DNA of 64,000 bases from Chitinophaga solisilvae (GCF_009928525.1 NZ_JAABOK010000005.1:496692-560691), one strand, 5' to 3'; positions 46,880-55,524 are shown, counted from the stretch's first letter. The notes: generated by a model from the letters alone, not told the origin. Program-made: numbers and translations.

Positions 46880-47416
46880 ATGAGAAAATTAAGCATGGAT
46901 GAACTGGGCCGTAAAACGGTCGATGAGTTCAAGGCAGCAGATAAAACGCCGGTAGTGCTGGTACTGGATAACATACGCAGTATGCATAATGTGGGTTCGG
47001 TATTCCGCACGGCTGATGCATTTTTACTCCAGGGGCTGGTGTTATGCGGTTATACGCCTGTGCCTCCGCACAGGGATATTAATAAAACGGCGCTGGGCGC
47101 CACCGAAACGGTAGAATGGCAGTATTTCCCCACCACCATGGAGGCAGTACTGGCCCTGAAGGCTGCGGGCTACCGCATTCTGACGATAGAGCAGGCCATT
47201 GGCAGTACAATGCTGGATGCCTTTATGCCCCCGTCAGATCAGCCGCTGGCGCTGGTTTTCGGGAATGAAGTCAGCGGAGTGGATCAGGAAGTCATGAAAA
47301 TAGCTGATGGCTGTATCGAAATTCCGCAGTCAGGTATGAAACATTCCCTGAATGTATCTGTCAGCACCGGTATCATAGTTTGGGATATCTTTGTAAAACT
47401 GCGTGCTGCCAGGTAG
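46880..47416 (+). CDS. SpoU/TrmH-family RNA 2'-O-methyltransferase
   Basis: 178 residues from the ATG at 46880. Motif 1 (LDNIRSMHNVGSVFRTADA), motif 2 (LVFGNEVSGVD) and motif 3 (IEIPQSGMKHSLNVSVSTG) of the SPOUT/TrmH family are intact. These enzymes methylate the 2'-OH of a nucleotide in tRNA or rRNA using SAM; which target is not evident. The protein lacks the extra N-terminal RNA-binding domain of RlmB. An upstream start at 46832 is open but would overlap mutS and read through the predicted promoter. The gene is divergent from mutS and followed by the UbiA-like gene. Confidence 0.88.
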   Translation: MRKLSMDELGRKTVDEFKAADKTPVVLVLDNIRSMHNVGSVFRTADAFLLQGLVLCGYTPVPPHRDINKTALGATETVEWQYFPTTMEAVLALKAAGYRILTIEQAIGSTMLDAFMPPSDQPLALVFGNEVSGVDQEVMKIADGCIEIPQSGMKHSLNVSVSTGIIVWDIFVKLRAAR

Positions 47417-47451
47417 CCGTTTATATTATCGTATTCAATAAAGCGCAACAT

Positions 47452-48318
47452 ATGTTGACCACTATTAATAAGTATCTTTCGCTGGTGAAGTTCGCCCACA
47501 CGATTTTCGCCATGCCTTTTGCCCTGACGGGATTTTTCATGGCTACCACCCTGGGCGGCGGCCATTTCAGCTGGCGGCTGTTTGTGCTGGTGATCCTGTG
47601 CATGGTCTTTGCGCGCAGCGCGGCCATGGCTTTCAACCGCTGGCTGGATGTAGATATCGATAAACTGAATCCGCGTACCGCCAAAAGGGAAATCCCTGCC
47701 GGTGTTATATCTCCGAGGAATGCCATGTTCTTTATCCTGATCAACGTGATGTTGTTTGTGCTGACCACCTGGTTTATCAATCCGGTATGCTTCTTCCTGT
47801 CGCCGGTGGCGCTGATAGTAGTACTGGGATATAGCTTTACCAAGCGTTTCACGCCGCTTTGTCACCTGGTACTGGGCGTGGGCCTGTCGCTGGCCCCAAT
47901 CGGGGCTTACCTGGCAGTAACAGGCGAATTTGCCCTGCTGCCGGTACTGGTATCGGTACTGGTACTGTGCTGGGTTTCCGGCTTCGATATTATCTACTCT
48001 TTACAGGACGAGGACTTTGACAAATCCCAGCGCCTGAATTCTATTCCTGCCTGGCTGGGCCTTTCAGGAGCGCTGCGCTTTTCTGAACTGCTGCATGTTA
48101 TAGCTGCCGCCCTGGTTATCACCATCGGACTGGCCGGCCACTTCCACTGGATTTACTGGATCGGCGCAGCAGTATTCATCGTGATGCTGATTTCCCAGCA
48201 CCTCCTGGTAAAACCACATGACCTGAGCCGGGTGAATATTATGTTTATGACCACGAATGGTATTGCCAGCGTGGTGTTTGCAGTGTTTGCAATAGCGGAC
48301 ATGCTCATCTTTATCTGA
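47452..48318 (+). CDS. UbiA-family polyprenyltransferase (4-hydroxybenzoate/MqnP-like)
   Basis: 288 residues with about eight membrane helices. The two Asp-rich motifs are NRWLDVDIDKLNPRT and DIIYSLQDEDFDK, which bind the Mg-prenyl-diphosphate. It attaches a polyprenyl chain to an aromatic ring in quinone synthesis. Bacteroidota make menaquinone, so a role as the MqnP prenyltransferase of the futalosine pathway is plausible, but no other mqn gene is in view. ATG 47452 begins MLTTINKYLSLVKF, the usual start; the open frame upstream to 47380 overlaps the previous gene. Palindrome 5 starts one base after the stop. Confidence 0.88.
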   Translation: MLTTINKYLSLVKFAHTIFAMPFALTGFFMATTLGGGHFSWRLFVLVILCMVFARSAAMAFNRWLDVDIDKLNPRTAKREIPAGVISPRNAMFFILINVMLFVLTTWFINPVCFFLSPVALIVVLGYSFTKRFTPLCHLVLGVGLSLAPIGAYLAVTGEFALLPVLVSVLVLCWVSGFDIIYSLQDEDFDKSQRLNSIPAWLGLSGALRFSELLHVIAAALVITIGLAGHFHWIYWIGAAVFIVMLISQHLLVKPHDLSRVNIMFMTTNGIASVVFAVFAIADMLIFI

Positions 48319-48319
48319 T

Positions 48320-48439
48320 ATTTGTTTATTTGATATTTGATTATTTAAATACAGCGGAGATCTTTACGAATGTCTCCGCTGTATTTTTAAATGTCAGACA
48401 TCAATCAGCAAAACGAAATAATATCTCAAATAAACAAAT
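48320..48439. repeat. Intergenic palindrome 5 (composite, degenerate outer arms)
   Basis: An inner perfect stem AAATACAGCGGAGA (48347-48360) / TCTCCGCTGTATTT (48373-48386) works as a bidirectional terminator. Outer arms ATTTGTTTATTTGA (from 48320) and TCAAATAAACAAAT (to 48439) also match, with unmatched sequence between. Heptads of the ATTTGAT/TATTTGA type are visible. The element starts right after the UbiA stop. Confidence 0.75.
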
Positions 48440-48458
48440 AATAAAATAACCAAATATT

Positions 48459-48869
48459 ATGGCAAGGATAATGGCGATAGATTACGGGAAGAAGAGAACA
48501 GGACTGGCGGTAACGGATCCGTTGCAGCTGATTGCCAGCGGGCTGACAACGGTGGCTACACACGACCTGATTCCTTACCTGAAGAAATATTTTGCGGCGG
48601 AACAGGTGGAAACGATTGTCATCGGCGAGCCGAAGAGCCTGAAGGGAGAAGATACCCACGCTACGCCCCTGGTGGAGGAATGTATCCGTATTCTCCGGAA
48701 AAACTTCCCGGATATTCCCATTAAAAAGATAGATGAACGCTTTACTTCCAAAATCGCTTTCCAGAGTATGATAGACAGCGGGCTGAAGAAGAAGGACCGC
48801 CAGAACAAGGGACTGGTGGACGAAATCAGCGCTACTATTATATTGCAGGAGTATCTGCAATACAGGTAG
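48459..48869 (+). CDS. ruvX: Holliday junction resolvase-like protein RuvX/YqgF
   Basis: 136 residues, the normal family length. RNase H-like fold motifs: Asp8 in MAIDYGKKRTG, VIGEPKSLKGE, IDERFTSKIA and the final acidic DEISATIIL. The family is implicated in resolving Holliday junctions and, in E. coli YqgF, in 16S rRNA 5'-end processing; which role holds here is not evident. It is followed after 40 bases by def, probably in one transcript. Confidence 0.93.
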   Translation: MARIMAIDYGKKRTGLAVTDPLQLIASGLTTVATHDLIPYLKKYFAAEQVETIVIGEPKSLKGEDTHATPLVEECIRILRKNFPDIPIKKIDERFTSKIAFQSMIDSGLKKKDRQNKGLVDEISATIILQEYLQYR

Positions 48870-48909
48870 AAAAATCGTAATTTCGCAGATTAAACCAAGA
48901 ACCAGAAAC

Positions 48910-49488
48910 ATGATATTGCCAATAGTTGCTTACGGACACCCGGTATTAAGAAAGGTGGGAGAAGATATTACATCCGATTATCCTGAGCTGAAAACATTGA
49001 TAGCCAATATGTGGGAAACCATGTACGCCTCTAATGGGGTAGGTATTGCAGCGCCTCAGGTGAACAAAGCAATCCGTTTATTTGTAGTGGATAGTGAACA
49101 GATTATTAATAATCTGGAAGATGATGAGAAAAACGATTATCCCGGAGATAATGGCATAAAAGAAGTTTTTATCAATGCGCATATAGTGGAAACAGGCGGC
49201 GACGATTGGGCCTATAACGAAGGTTGTCTCAGTATCCCTAAAGTAAGAGAAGATGTTAACCGTCCCGAAACCGTTACCCTGCGCTATGTGAACGAAAATT
49301 TCGAACCTCGTCAGCAAACATTTACCGGTGTAACCGCCCGTGTTATTTTGCATGAATATGACCATATAGACGGCAAACTTTTTATAGATCACCTCAAGCC
49401 ATTGAAGCGCAGAATGTTAAAGAGCAAGCTCGATGATATCTCCAAAGGCAAAATACGCGTGGATTACAAAATGCTGTTTCCCAAATAG
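48910..49488 (+). CDS. def: Peptide deformylase
   Basis: 192 residues. All three motifs are present: GVGIAAPQ (43-50), EGCLSIP with metal-binding Cys106, and HEYDH (148-152), giving the Cys-His-His metal site and catalytic Glu149. It removes the N-formyl group from new proteins. A longer acidic insert (NNLEDDEKNDYPGDNG) between motifs 1 and 2 is usual for Bacteroidota enzymes. A near-consensus -7 box TAATTTCG occurs about 36 bases before the ATG, so it may have its own promoter besides transcription from ruvX. Confidence 0.97.
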   Translation: MILPIVAYGHPVLRKVGEDITSDYPELKTLIANMWETMYASNGVGIAAPQVNKAIRLFVVDSEQIINNLEDDEKNDYPGDNGIKEVFINAHIVETGGDDWAYNEGCLSIPKVREDVNRPETVTLRYVNENFEPRQQTFTGVTARVILHEYDHIDGKLFIDHLKPLKRRMLKSKLDDISKGKIRVDYKMLFPK

Positions 49489-49496
49489 GAAATAAT

Positions 49497-49526
49497 TTTG
49501 TAATGTAAATAAAACCCGTTATTTTG
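49497..49526 (+). promoter_or_regulatory. Probable promoter of the first sigma/anti-sigma pair
   Basis: TTTG at 49497-49500, then 19 bases, then TATTTTG at 49520-49526 (one base short of TAnnTTTG). The spacing fits the Bacteroidota consensus. The predicted start lies about 25 bases before the TTG start codon of the sigma gene. Confidence 0.45.
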
Positions 49527-49558
49527 GTATTAGCAAAGCATAAACATCCGTATCCATT

Positions 49559-50110
49559 TTGGGAGCTACCTTAACATATACTGAAATAGAACTTGTTCAG
49601 GGCCTGCAAGCCAGGGATGAAAAAATATTCAGCTATCTGTACGACCATTATTCACCCGCATTATATGGCGTTGCACTCAAAATAGTTACGGATGAAGCTT
49701 CCGCAGGAGATGTGCTGCAGGAAGTATTTATAAAAATCTGGCGCAACATCGACAGGTACGACGCTTCCAAAGGCCGTCTCTTCACCTGGATGTTGAACAT
49801 AGCCCGCAATACAGCCATTGACAGTCTCCGGTCAAAAGCGCATAAACTCGACCAGAAAGTCCAGGACGTTACCAGCACCTCACTCATGTATGAACCCCAA
49901 CTAGCTGTACACCTTCCTGTGGACCACCTGGGACTTACCAAAGTGATAGACGGCCTGCCCAAAGATCAACGGATCATTATTGACCTTGCCTATTTCAAAG
50001 GTTGTACCCAGGAAGAAATAGCCAAGGTGCTTGAAATACCATTGGGAACCGTGAAAACCAGGATGCGTAATGCAATCATACAGTTGAGAATCCTATTAAA
50101 ACAATTGTAA
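49559..50110 (+). CDS. ECF RNA polymerase sigma factor, TTG start (pair A)
   Basis: 183 residues. Region 2 (DEKIFSYLYDHYSPALYGVA ... GDVLQEVFIKIWRNIDRYD) and region 4 (LPKDQRIIIDLAYFKGCTQE ... EIPLGTVKTRMRNAI) are clear. The start must be the TTG at 49559: the frame has a stop at 49541, no ATG or GTG between, and the first internal Met lies well inside region 2. Its near-twin at 51203 starts the same way. An RskA-type anti-sigma gene follows 6 bases later in the same frame. The pair probably controls an envelope or oxidative stress regulon; the signal is unknown. Confidence 0.92.
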   Translation: MGATLTYTEIELVQGLQARDEKIFSYLYDHYSPALYGVALKIVTDEASAGDVLQEVFIKIWRNIDRYDASKGRLFTWMLNIARNTAIDSLRSKAHKLDQKVQDVTSTSLMYEPQLAVHLPVDHLGLTKVIDGLPKDQRIIIDLAYFKGCTQEEIAKVLEIPLGTVKTRMRNAIIQLRILLKQL

Positions 50111-50116
50111 AATAAA

Positions 50117-51004
50117 GTGGATGTACAACGTTACATATCATCCGGTATTTTAGAAAGCTATGTGTTCGGGCTCCTGCCTGAATCAGAACAGGGAGACGTA
50201 GAAACAGCTGTCATGCAATACCCTCAGGTTAAAGCCGCCGTTCAGTCGCTGCAGCTTGACAAGGAGAAGTTTGTACAGTTGTACGCCTGTCCGCCGCCTG
50301 CTGAAATAAAGGATCGCCTGCTGGATATCCTCCGCAGGGAAGGCACGCAGGAAGGGAATGCCCTGTTGCCGCAAGAGTTACGTGTACCCGATCCCGTTAG
50401 TAACAAACGTATAAGGGAAACCCCGGTAAAACAACTGAACGGACAAAAGAAACCATCCACAGACCGTATCTGGAAATATGTGGCTGCGGCCTTTATTATC
50501 CTGCTGCTCGGAAGCGTATTTATGAACTTCTTTCTCGCCAGCCGATCCACTGACTATAAATCCAGGTACAAATCCCTGATAGCTGCCCGTGAAAAACTGG
50601 AAGCCGATAAGGAAGCACAATCCCTCACCAGTGCCGGTGCAGAACAAAAGGAAGCGGATATGCTGAAAGATCCCGCTTTCAAACAGATCAAGATTGAAGG
50701 CGCAGGCGAACAGCTGGGACATGTAGTCACCGTTTGCTGGAACCCAATCAGCCACGCCTTATTCCTGATGGCACAGGTAATGCCCGTACCTCCGGCCGGT
50801 AAAACCTACCAGTTGTGGGCTATCCATAATAAAAAACTCCTGGATGCAGGTGTGTTCGAAGGCGGCGCCCAGATGACGCAGAAAATACAGGAAATGAAAC
50901 CAATGGAAGATGCCGAAGGCTTCGCCATTACCCTTGAAAATAAAGGAGGCAGCAATTCTCCGACTATGAACCAGGTAATCATGGCTGCCAGTATCAGCCG
51001 GTAA
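50117..51004 (+). CDS. RskA-like anti-sigma factor, GTG start (pair A)
   Basis: 295 residues. The N-terminal ~110 residues are the cytoplasmic sigma-binding part (YISSGILESYVFGLLPESEQ resembles the zinc-free anti-sigma opening of RskA). One membrane helix (about 116-138, YVAAAFIILLLGSVFM) follows, then a short coiled coil and the periplasmic RskA domain (HALFLMAQVMPVPPAGKTYQ). The GTG at 50117 is required: it is in frame with the sigma stop just upstream, the ATG at 50121 is out of frame, and homology with the second copy begins here. The sigma factor should be released when this protein is cut or inactivated. Confidence 0.88.
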   Translation: MDVQRYISSGILESYVFGLLPESEQGDVETAVMQYPQVKAAVQSLQLDKEKFVQLYACPPPAEIKDRLLDILRREGTQEGNALLPQELRVPDPVSNKRIRETPVKQLNGQKKPSTDRIWKYVAAAFIILLLGSVFMNFFLASRSTDYKSRYKSLIAAREKLEADKEAQSLTSAGAEQKEADMLKDPAFKQIKIEGAGEQLGHVVTVCWNPISHALFLMAQVMPVPPAGKTYQLWAIHNKKLLDAGVFEGGAQMTQKIQEMKPMEDAEGFAITLENKGGSNSPTMNQVIMAASISR

Positions 51005-51036
51005 AACAGGAAACAATCATTTGTTTTCTGTTTTAA
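51003..51036 (+). terminator. Terminator-like hairpin after anti-sigma A
   Basis: AAAACAGGAAACAA (51003-51016) pairs with TTGTTTTCTGTTTT (51021-51034) with one mismatch and a 4-base loop, directly after the stop. It is AT-rich, so termination may be partial and may let some transcription into pair B. Confidence 0.6.
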
Positions 51037-51202
51037 ATATGTATATTGCTTCATAGTATTAATTGCCCCATTAACCATTATCAGCACCAGCCCTGAAAGA
51101 CACTGGTAATTATGCACTGTAACAGCTATGCCCTTTGGGGATGCCCTGTTGTGTCATGTTATGAGTTCACCCTAAATGTTCAATCAATAGCCATTATCTG
51201 AC

Positions 51203-51751
51203 TTGGATTTTTCAGCTACATACACTGAAGCCGAACTGGTACAGGGATTACGTGCCCGTGACCAGAAAATATTCAGCTACCTCTATGATCACTACTCCCC
51301 GGCACTGTACGGCGTGATCGTAAAGGTGTTGAATAATGACAGCACCGGCGGTGATGTACTGCAGGACGTATACCTCAAAATATGGCGCTACGCCGATCGT
51401 TACGATGAAACTAAAGGCCGCCTCTTCACCTGGATGCTGAACATCGCCCGCAACACCGCTATCGATATACTCCGTTCCAAGTCGCACAAACTTGAGCAGA
51501 AAATCCAAAATATTACGGATGACGTAAATGCTGGAAGCGGACCATTAACCGTATACCAATCCACCGATTACCTCGGGTTTTCAAAAATTCTGGAGAAACT
51601 GACCAAAGAACAACGTACGCTCATAGATCTGGCTTATTATAAAGGCTGTACTCAGGAAGAAATTTCCAGGGTACTGGACATCCCTTTGGGTACCGTTAAA
51701 ACCAGAATGAGAAACGCTATCATACAACTGAGAAATATTTTAAACAAGTAA
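51203..51751 (+). CDS. ECF RNA polymerase sigma factor, TTG start (pair B)
   Basis: 182 residues, closely similar along its whole length to the sigma at 49559 (shared FSYLYDHYSPALYGV, GRLFTWMLNIARNTAID, GCTQEEI and PLGTVKTRMRNAIIQLR). The frame has a stop at 51188 and no ATG before region 2, so TTG at 51203 is the only reasonable start. The pair looks like a tandem duplication of pair A. Differences between the copies lie mainly in the linker between regions 2 and 4. No exact promoter box was found in the 199-base gap before it. Confidence 0.92.
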   Translation: MDFSATYTEAELVQGLRARDQKIFSYLYDHYSPALYGVIVKVLNNDSTGGDVLQDVYLKIWRYADRYDETKGRLFTWMLNIARNTAIDILRSKSHKLEQKIQNITDDVNAGSGPLTVYQSTDYLGFSKILEKLTKEQRTLIDLAYYKGCTQEEISRVLDIPLGTVKTRMRNAIIQLRNILNK

Positions 51752-51767
51752 ACACGTATCAACAATA

Positions 51768-52616
51768 GTGGACGCACAATACTTCATATCGTCCGGGCTG
51801 ATTGAGCTTTATGCGGCAGGAATGGCTTCCGAACAGGAAGTCCAGGAGCTGGAAGCCGCTATGCGTCAATTTCCGGAAGTCGCCGCCGCGGTAGAAACCT
51901 ACCGGCGCAATATGGAGGAATATGTAAGCCTGCAACGCCTCACCCCCGAAGCAGCCGTAAAAACCAGTTTATTTAACCAAATCAATAATGAACCCGATTT
52001 GCAGGACAGCTTGCAAAAGACTGACCAACAAATGCAACAACCAAAACTAGTGTCCATGACTGAAACAAAAAGCCTATCCTGGAAATGGATTGCCGCCGCA
52101 TCAGCTGCATTGCTGATTGGCAGTCTCATTCTGAACTACGTGTTCTTTAACAGGTACAAGGAATTCAAAGAGTACAAAGACAAATACCAGTCTTTGCTAT
52201 TATCCCAGAACTCCATCCTGTCCAAAGAAAATCTTTACAAAACGCGTCTTGAACAAATGCAGCAGTCCCTGGATGTTATCCAGGATCCTGATGTAATGAA
52301 AGTGAAGATGCCAGGTACCAAAGCCTTCCCTGAAGCAATGGCAACTGTATTCTGGAACCAGTCCAGCAAACAGGTTTACGTGAAAGTGAACAAACTGCCT
52401 GAACCTGCTGCAGACAAACAGTACCAGCTGTGGGCCATCGTAGATGGTAAACCGGTTAGTATGGGTGTGTTTGAAATGGGTGATACTGCTCAGCTCCTCC
52501 AGAAAATGCAAATCACCGGCGCTGCCCAGATGTTTGCGGTTACCCTGGAGAAAAAAGGCGGTGCAGCTGCTCCGACTATGGAACAGATGTATGTTGCAGG
52601 GAAAGTGCCAGGTTGA
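51768..52616 (+). CDS. RskA-like anti-sigma factor, GTG start (pair B)
   Basis: 282 residues. It opens YFISSGLIELYAAGMASEQE like copy A. One membrane helix lies at about 100-124 (WIAAASAALLIGSLILNY), followed by a coiled coil (YKEFKEYKDKYQSLLLSQ) and the periplasmic RskA domain (QVYVKVNKLPEPAADKQYQL). The frame has a stop at 51741 and no ATG before the conserved opening, so GTG 51768 is the start. It should sequester sigma B. It ends 28 bases before a strong terminator. Confidence 0.88.
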   Translation: MDAQYFISSGLIELYAAGMASEQEVQELEAAMRQFPEVAAAVETYRRNMEEYVSLQRLTPEAAVKTSLFNQINNEPDLQDSLQKTDQQMQQPKLVSMTETKSLSWKWIAAASAALLIGSLILNYVFFNRYKEFKEYKDKYQSLLLSQNSILSKENLYKTRLEQMQQSLDVIQDPDVMKVKMPGTKAFPEAMATVFWNQSSKQVYVKVNKLPEPAADKQYQLWAIVDGKPVSMGVFEMGDTAQLLQKMQITGAAQMFAVTLEKKGGAAAPTMEQMYVAGKVPG

Positions 52617-52644
52617 TAACCATACATTTTAATTGCTGATCTTT

Positions 52645-52697
52645 AACAGCTCCGGCTTTTGGCGGCCCTCCCGCCGGAAGACCGGAGCTGTTTTTTT
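52645..52697 (+). terminator. Intrinsic terminator after anti-sigma B
   Basis: AACAGCTCCGG (52645-52655) pairs with CCGGAGCTGTT (52682-52692), enclosing a smaller GGCGG/CCGCC hairpin, followed by a T run. It ends the duplicated sigma/anti-sigma block. Confidence 0.85.
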
Positions 52698-52737
52698 ATG
52701 CCCCCGGAATAATGCAGCTTTTCTTTAAATTGCGGGC

Positions 52738-53688
52738 ATGTCACATTTCTGGAAAAGTATAGCCGTAACCATTGTGGTTAGCCTGGTAAACCTGCAACAA
52801 CTGTCCGCTCAGGACACTGCCCGATATAAAGGGATGACCGTTAACCTGGACGAAGTAATCGTGGCCGCAAAACGTATAGGCTTCGACGTTAACAGCTTTA
52901 TCAGAAGGGTGGAAGAAGATACCACCTTTTACAAAGCCTTTAAAAATCTGCGCATCATCAGCTTCAGCGCAGATAACGACATCCGCATGCTGGATAAAAA
53001 AGGACAGTTGCAGGCATCGCTGAAAAGTATCACCCACCAGACCGTTCAGGGCAGATGCCGCTCCATGAAAGTACAGGATGAAAAAGTTACCGGCGACTTC
53101 TACACCCGTAAAGGCAACTACAACTATTATACAGCAGAACTCTACGCTAACCTGTTCTTTACCAGCGGCACCGTATGCGTAGACGCCAGCGGCGAATCCA
53201 CGGATAAAGAAAGCGGCAGCCTTGCCAAACATAAGGCACAGCTGAAACAACTCATCTTCAACCCCGGAAAACCTATCCGTGGCGTACCTATCGTCGGACA
53301 AAAAGTAGCCATCTTCGACAGGGATGTTATCCGCTTCTATGACTTCTCTATCTCCGCAGAAAATTATGTGGACGGAACCCCTTGCTACGTATTTAGCGCC
53401 AGGGCCAAGCCCGGCCTGAGCCGCATCGACAGGGCAGACGTAGTGGTGGATGAACTCATCACCTGGTTCAATAAAGATAATTTTGAAATAGTAGGCCGTA
53501 AATACGCGCTCTCCTATAAAACCATGCTATTCGATTTCAACGTGAAAATGAATGTGCAGATGACGAAACAGTACGGCCTGCTCATCCCCGCACTGGTGAC
53601 CTACAGCGGCACCTGGGATGTGCCGTTTAAAAAGAGGGAAACTGCTGAATTTACCGCCAGGTTCTTCGGTTTTAAGGCAGCACAGTAA
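52738..53688 (+). CDS. Exported protein of unknown function
   Basis: 316 residues. Signal peptide (IAVTIVVSLVNLQQLSAQ), then a segment MTVNLDEVIVAAKRIGFDVN that resembles the linker seen after carboxypeptidase-like domains in Bacteroidota outer-membrane proteins, and a beta-rich domain (VGRKYALSYKTMLFDFNVKM) ending in aromatic residues (FTARFFGFKAAQ). I cannot assign a function. It probably resides in the periplasm or at the outer membrane. Its stop codon directly abuts that of the convergent CHU_C gene (53688/53689) with no gap and no terminator. Confidence 0.75.
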   Translation: MSHFWKSIAVTIVVSLVNLQQLSAQDTARYKGMTVNLDEVIVAAKRIGFDVNSFIRRVEEDTTFYKAFKNLRIISFSADNDIRMLDKKGQLQASLKSITHQTVQGRCRSMKVQDEKVTGDFYTRKGNYNYYTAELYANLFFTSGTVCVDASGESTDKESGSLAKHKAQLKQLIFNPGKPIRGVPIVGQKVAIFDRDVIRFYDFSISAENYVDGTPCYVFSARAKPGLSRIDRADVVVDELITWFNKDNFEIVGRKYALSYKTMLFDFNVKMNVQMTKQYGLLIPALVTYSGTWDVPFKKRETAEFTARFFGFKAAQ

Positions 53689-55362
53689 TCAGTAAACTAC
53701 CGTCACCGTACCGGTTTTATGCACCGGCAACTGCGTACGTACCTCCTGGTAATCTACAATATACACATAGGTAGCTGCCGCAACCGGATCGCCATGCAGC
53801 TTGCCGGTCCAGCCAACCTGCGGATCCGTTGTATAAAAAATACGCTCTCCCCAGCGATTGTAAATGCTCAGCGTATATTTTTCTACCGGACATTTATACA
53901 GAGGCCGGAAGTAATCATTCCGCCCGTCGCCGTTAGGCGTAAACGCATTCGGGAAATGCATGGTGCATAGGCAATCCATGTAATCCACCACCACAGAATC
54001 GGTAGACTTTCCACAGGTATTGTACGCATAGATAGCATATACGCCGGGTCTGGTTACCACAAACTGCGGCACACTGGTGCTGTCCTGCCATTTGTACGCC
54101 GCGCCTGCCGCGCCGGTTACCCGCAGCGGATATACCTCATTGGTACAAAGCATCTTATCCGGCCCCAGGTTCACATGCAGTGTATCGTCAAAACCCACGT
54201 GGATGGTGTCGGAAGACTCACAGCGGCCTATCTGCGCATGTACATAATAATAGCCGGGCCTGGTTACGTAATAGGTAGCCTGGTCTGACTCGTCCTGCCA
54301 GCGGTAGATACCGTTCCCGAAATCGGCGGTGAGCACCAGGAAATTGCCTTTACAGATGGTTGTATCGTTACCCAGATTGAGTTTACGGAGACGGTTGAAA
54401 TTTACGAAGATGGTATCTACCACACTGCAGGTGTTGTTGATTTCTACCAGCGCCCAGATATTGGCTTCGTAGTTAACAGTTATCGCCGGCATCCGGGAGC
54501 CGGTACTCCACAGCCAGCTGGTGGCTTCCGGAACATTGGGCGCCAGCCTGATAGATTCTCCCGGGCATAGCAGCGGGTCTGGTCCCAGCGTAAAGGGATA
54601 CGGCGGACCGGTAAAAGTGATGGTGATCTGATCTGTAATTTCCGCGCATCCTTTAGGGAATATTCTTACGCTGTAGGTACCGGAGGTGCGTACCTGCTGG
54701 GTAGGCTCCGTATTGCCGGTAGACCACAGGTAGGTGCAGTTCTGTGCGGTAGCGTCCAGCATCAGCTGTTCGCCGGTACATAGCACCAGGTCCTGACCCA
54801 GCTCTACTTCAGGAACCGGCGTATAGAACACGTTGACAGAATCCGGTATCAGACATCCGTTGATTTTTACTTTATAGGTAGCGGCAGTATCTACCAGAAT
54901 ATCGGGCAGCGTGGAGCTGTCCTGCCACAGGTAGGTAGCACCCGGAATAACAGGGGCGCTGAGCGTCATGGTGCCGCCTTCACAGAGGGTTATGTCCTGT
55001 GGTCCGAAATCAAAGATAACCGGCGTCACAATGGTGATGGTCTGCACGGTAGTTTCGGCAACACCATTGCGCCACACAACCAGTGTATTGTTATAGGTGC
55101 CTGTATTCCTGTAAATATGATAAGCCTTCAGCGCAGCAGCGGAGTCTTTTTCCAGAGAGGCGGGGTCGCCAAAGTACCATTTCGCGGAATCAATACCAGC
55201 TTCATTCTTAATACGAAAAAAGACGGTATCATTTACACAGGTAGAAGACGTGGTAAAAGGGGTAGCGGCACGGACCTTTCCCGGCCATATGAGTGCGGCG
55301 CCCAACAAAAAAATCAATATATAAAACCTGCAAATGGAACTGCGTATGTATAGGTTAGTCAT
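53689..55362 (-). CDS. Gliding-motility-associated C-terminal domain (CHU_C, T9SS) surface protein
   Basis: 557 residues. A signal peptide with hydrophobic core (FYILIFLLGAALIW) is followed by a PKD-like start (WYFGDPASLE) and at least four Ig/PKD-like repeats, each with a YLWSTG/YKWQDS-type Trp motif and CxGE/CPGE turns. The last ~90 residues are the type-B sorting domain: FPNAFTPNGDGRNDYF, IYNRWGERIFY, GWTGKLHG and a final VHKTGTVTVVY. This domain directs export through the type IX secretion system. It is probably a secreted or surface adhesin-like protein with no catalytic domain. Four to five beta-repeats in tandem suggest a stalk. Confidence 0.92.
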   Translation of the reverse strand: MTNLYIRSSICRFYILIFLLGAALIWPGKVRAATPFTTSSTCVNDTVFFRIKNEAGIDSAKWYFGDPASLEKDSAAALKAYHIYRNTGTYNNTLVVWRNGVAETTVQTITIVTPVIFDFGPQDITLCEGGTMTLSAPVIPGATYLWQDSSTLPDILVDTAATYKVKINGCLIPDSVNVFYTPVPEVELGQDLVLCTGEQLMLDATAQNCTYLWSTGNTEPTQQVRTSGTYSVRIFPKGCAEITDQITITFTGPPYPFTLGPDPLLCPGESIRLAPNVPEATSWLWSTGSRMPAITVNYEANIWALVEINNTCSVVDTIFVNFNRLRKLNLGNDTTICKGNFLVLTADFGNGIYRWQDESDQATYYVTRPGYYYVHAQIGRCESSDTIHVGFDDTLHVNLGPDKMLCTNEVYPLRVTGAAGAAYKWQDSTSVPQFVVTRPGVYAIYAYNTCGKSTDSVVVDYMDCLCTMHFPNAFTPNGDGRNDYFRPLYKCPVEKYTLSIYNRWGERIFYTTDPQVGWTGKLHGDPVAAATYVYIVDYQEVRTQLPVHKTGTVTVVY

Positions 55363-55393
55363 TGCGTTGACATGGTAATAAACGCTAATATAT

Positions 55394-55524
55394 GATTTTA
55401 ATTATGAATTAAGAATTATGAATGATGAGTTAGGGCGAAGATTAAAGCGAAGAACAAATTTTGTTACTCCCTTTAATCTTCGCCCTAACTCATCATTCAT
55501 CATTCTTAATTCATAATTAAAATC
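55394..55524. repeat. Intergenic palindrome 6 (AATTATG heptads), 54-bp arms
   Basis: Arms 55394-55447 and 55471-55524 with a single mismatch; loop 23 bases. Outer heptads are AATTATG, AATTAAG, AATTATG, AATGATG; the core is GGGCGAAGATTAAAG. The right arm runs two bases into the stop codon of the RluD-like gene; the left end is 31 bases from the start of the CHU_C gene. Confidence 0.92.
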
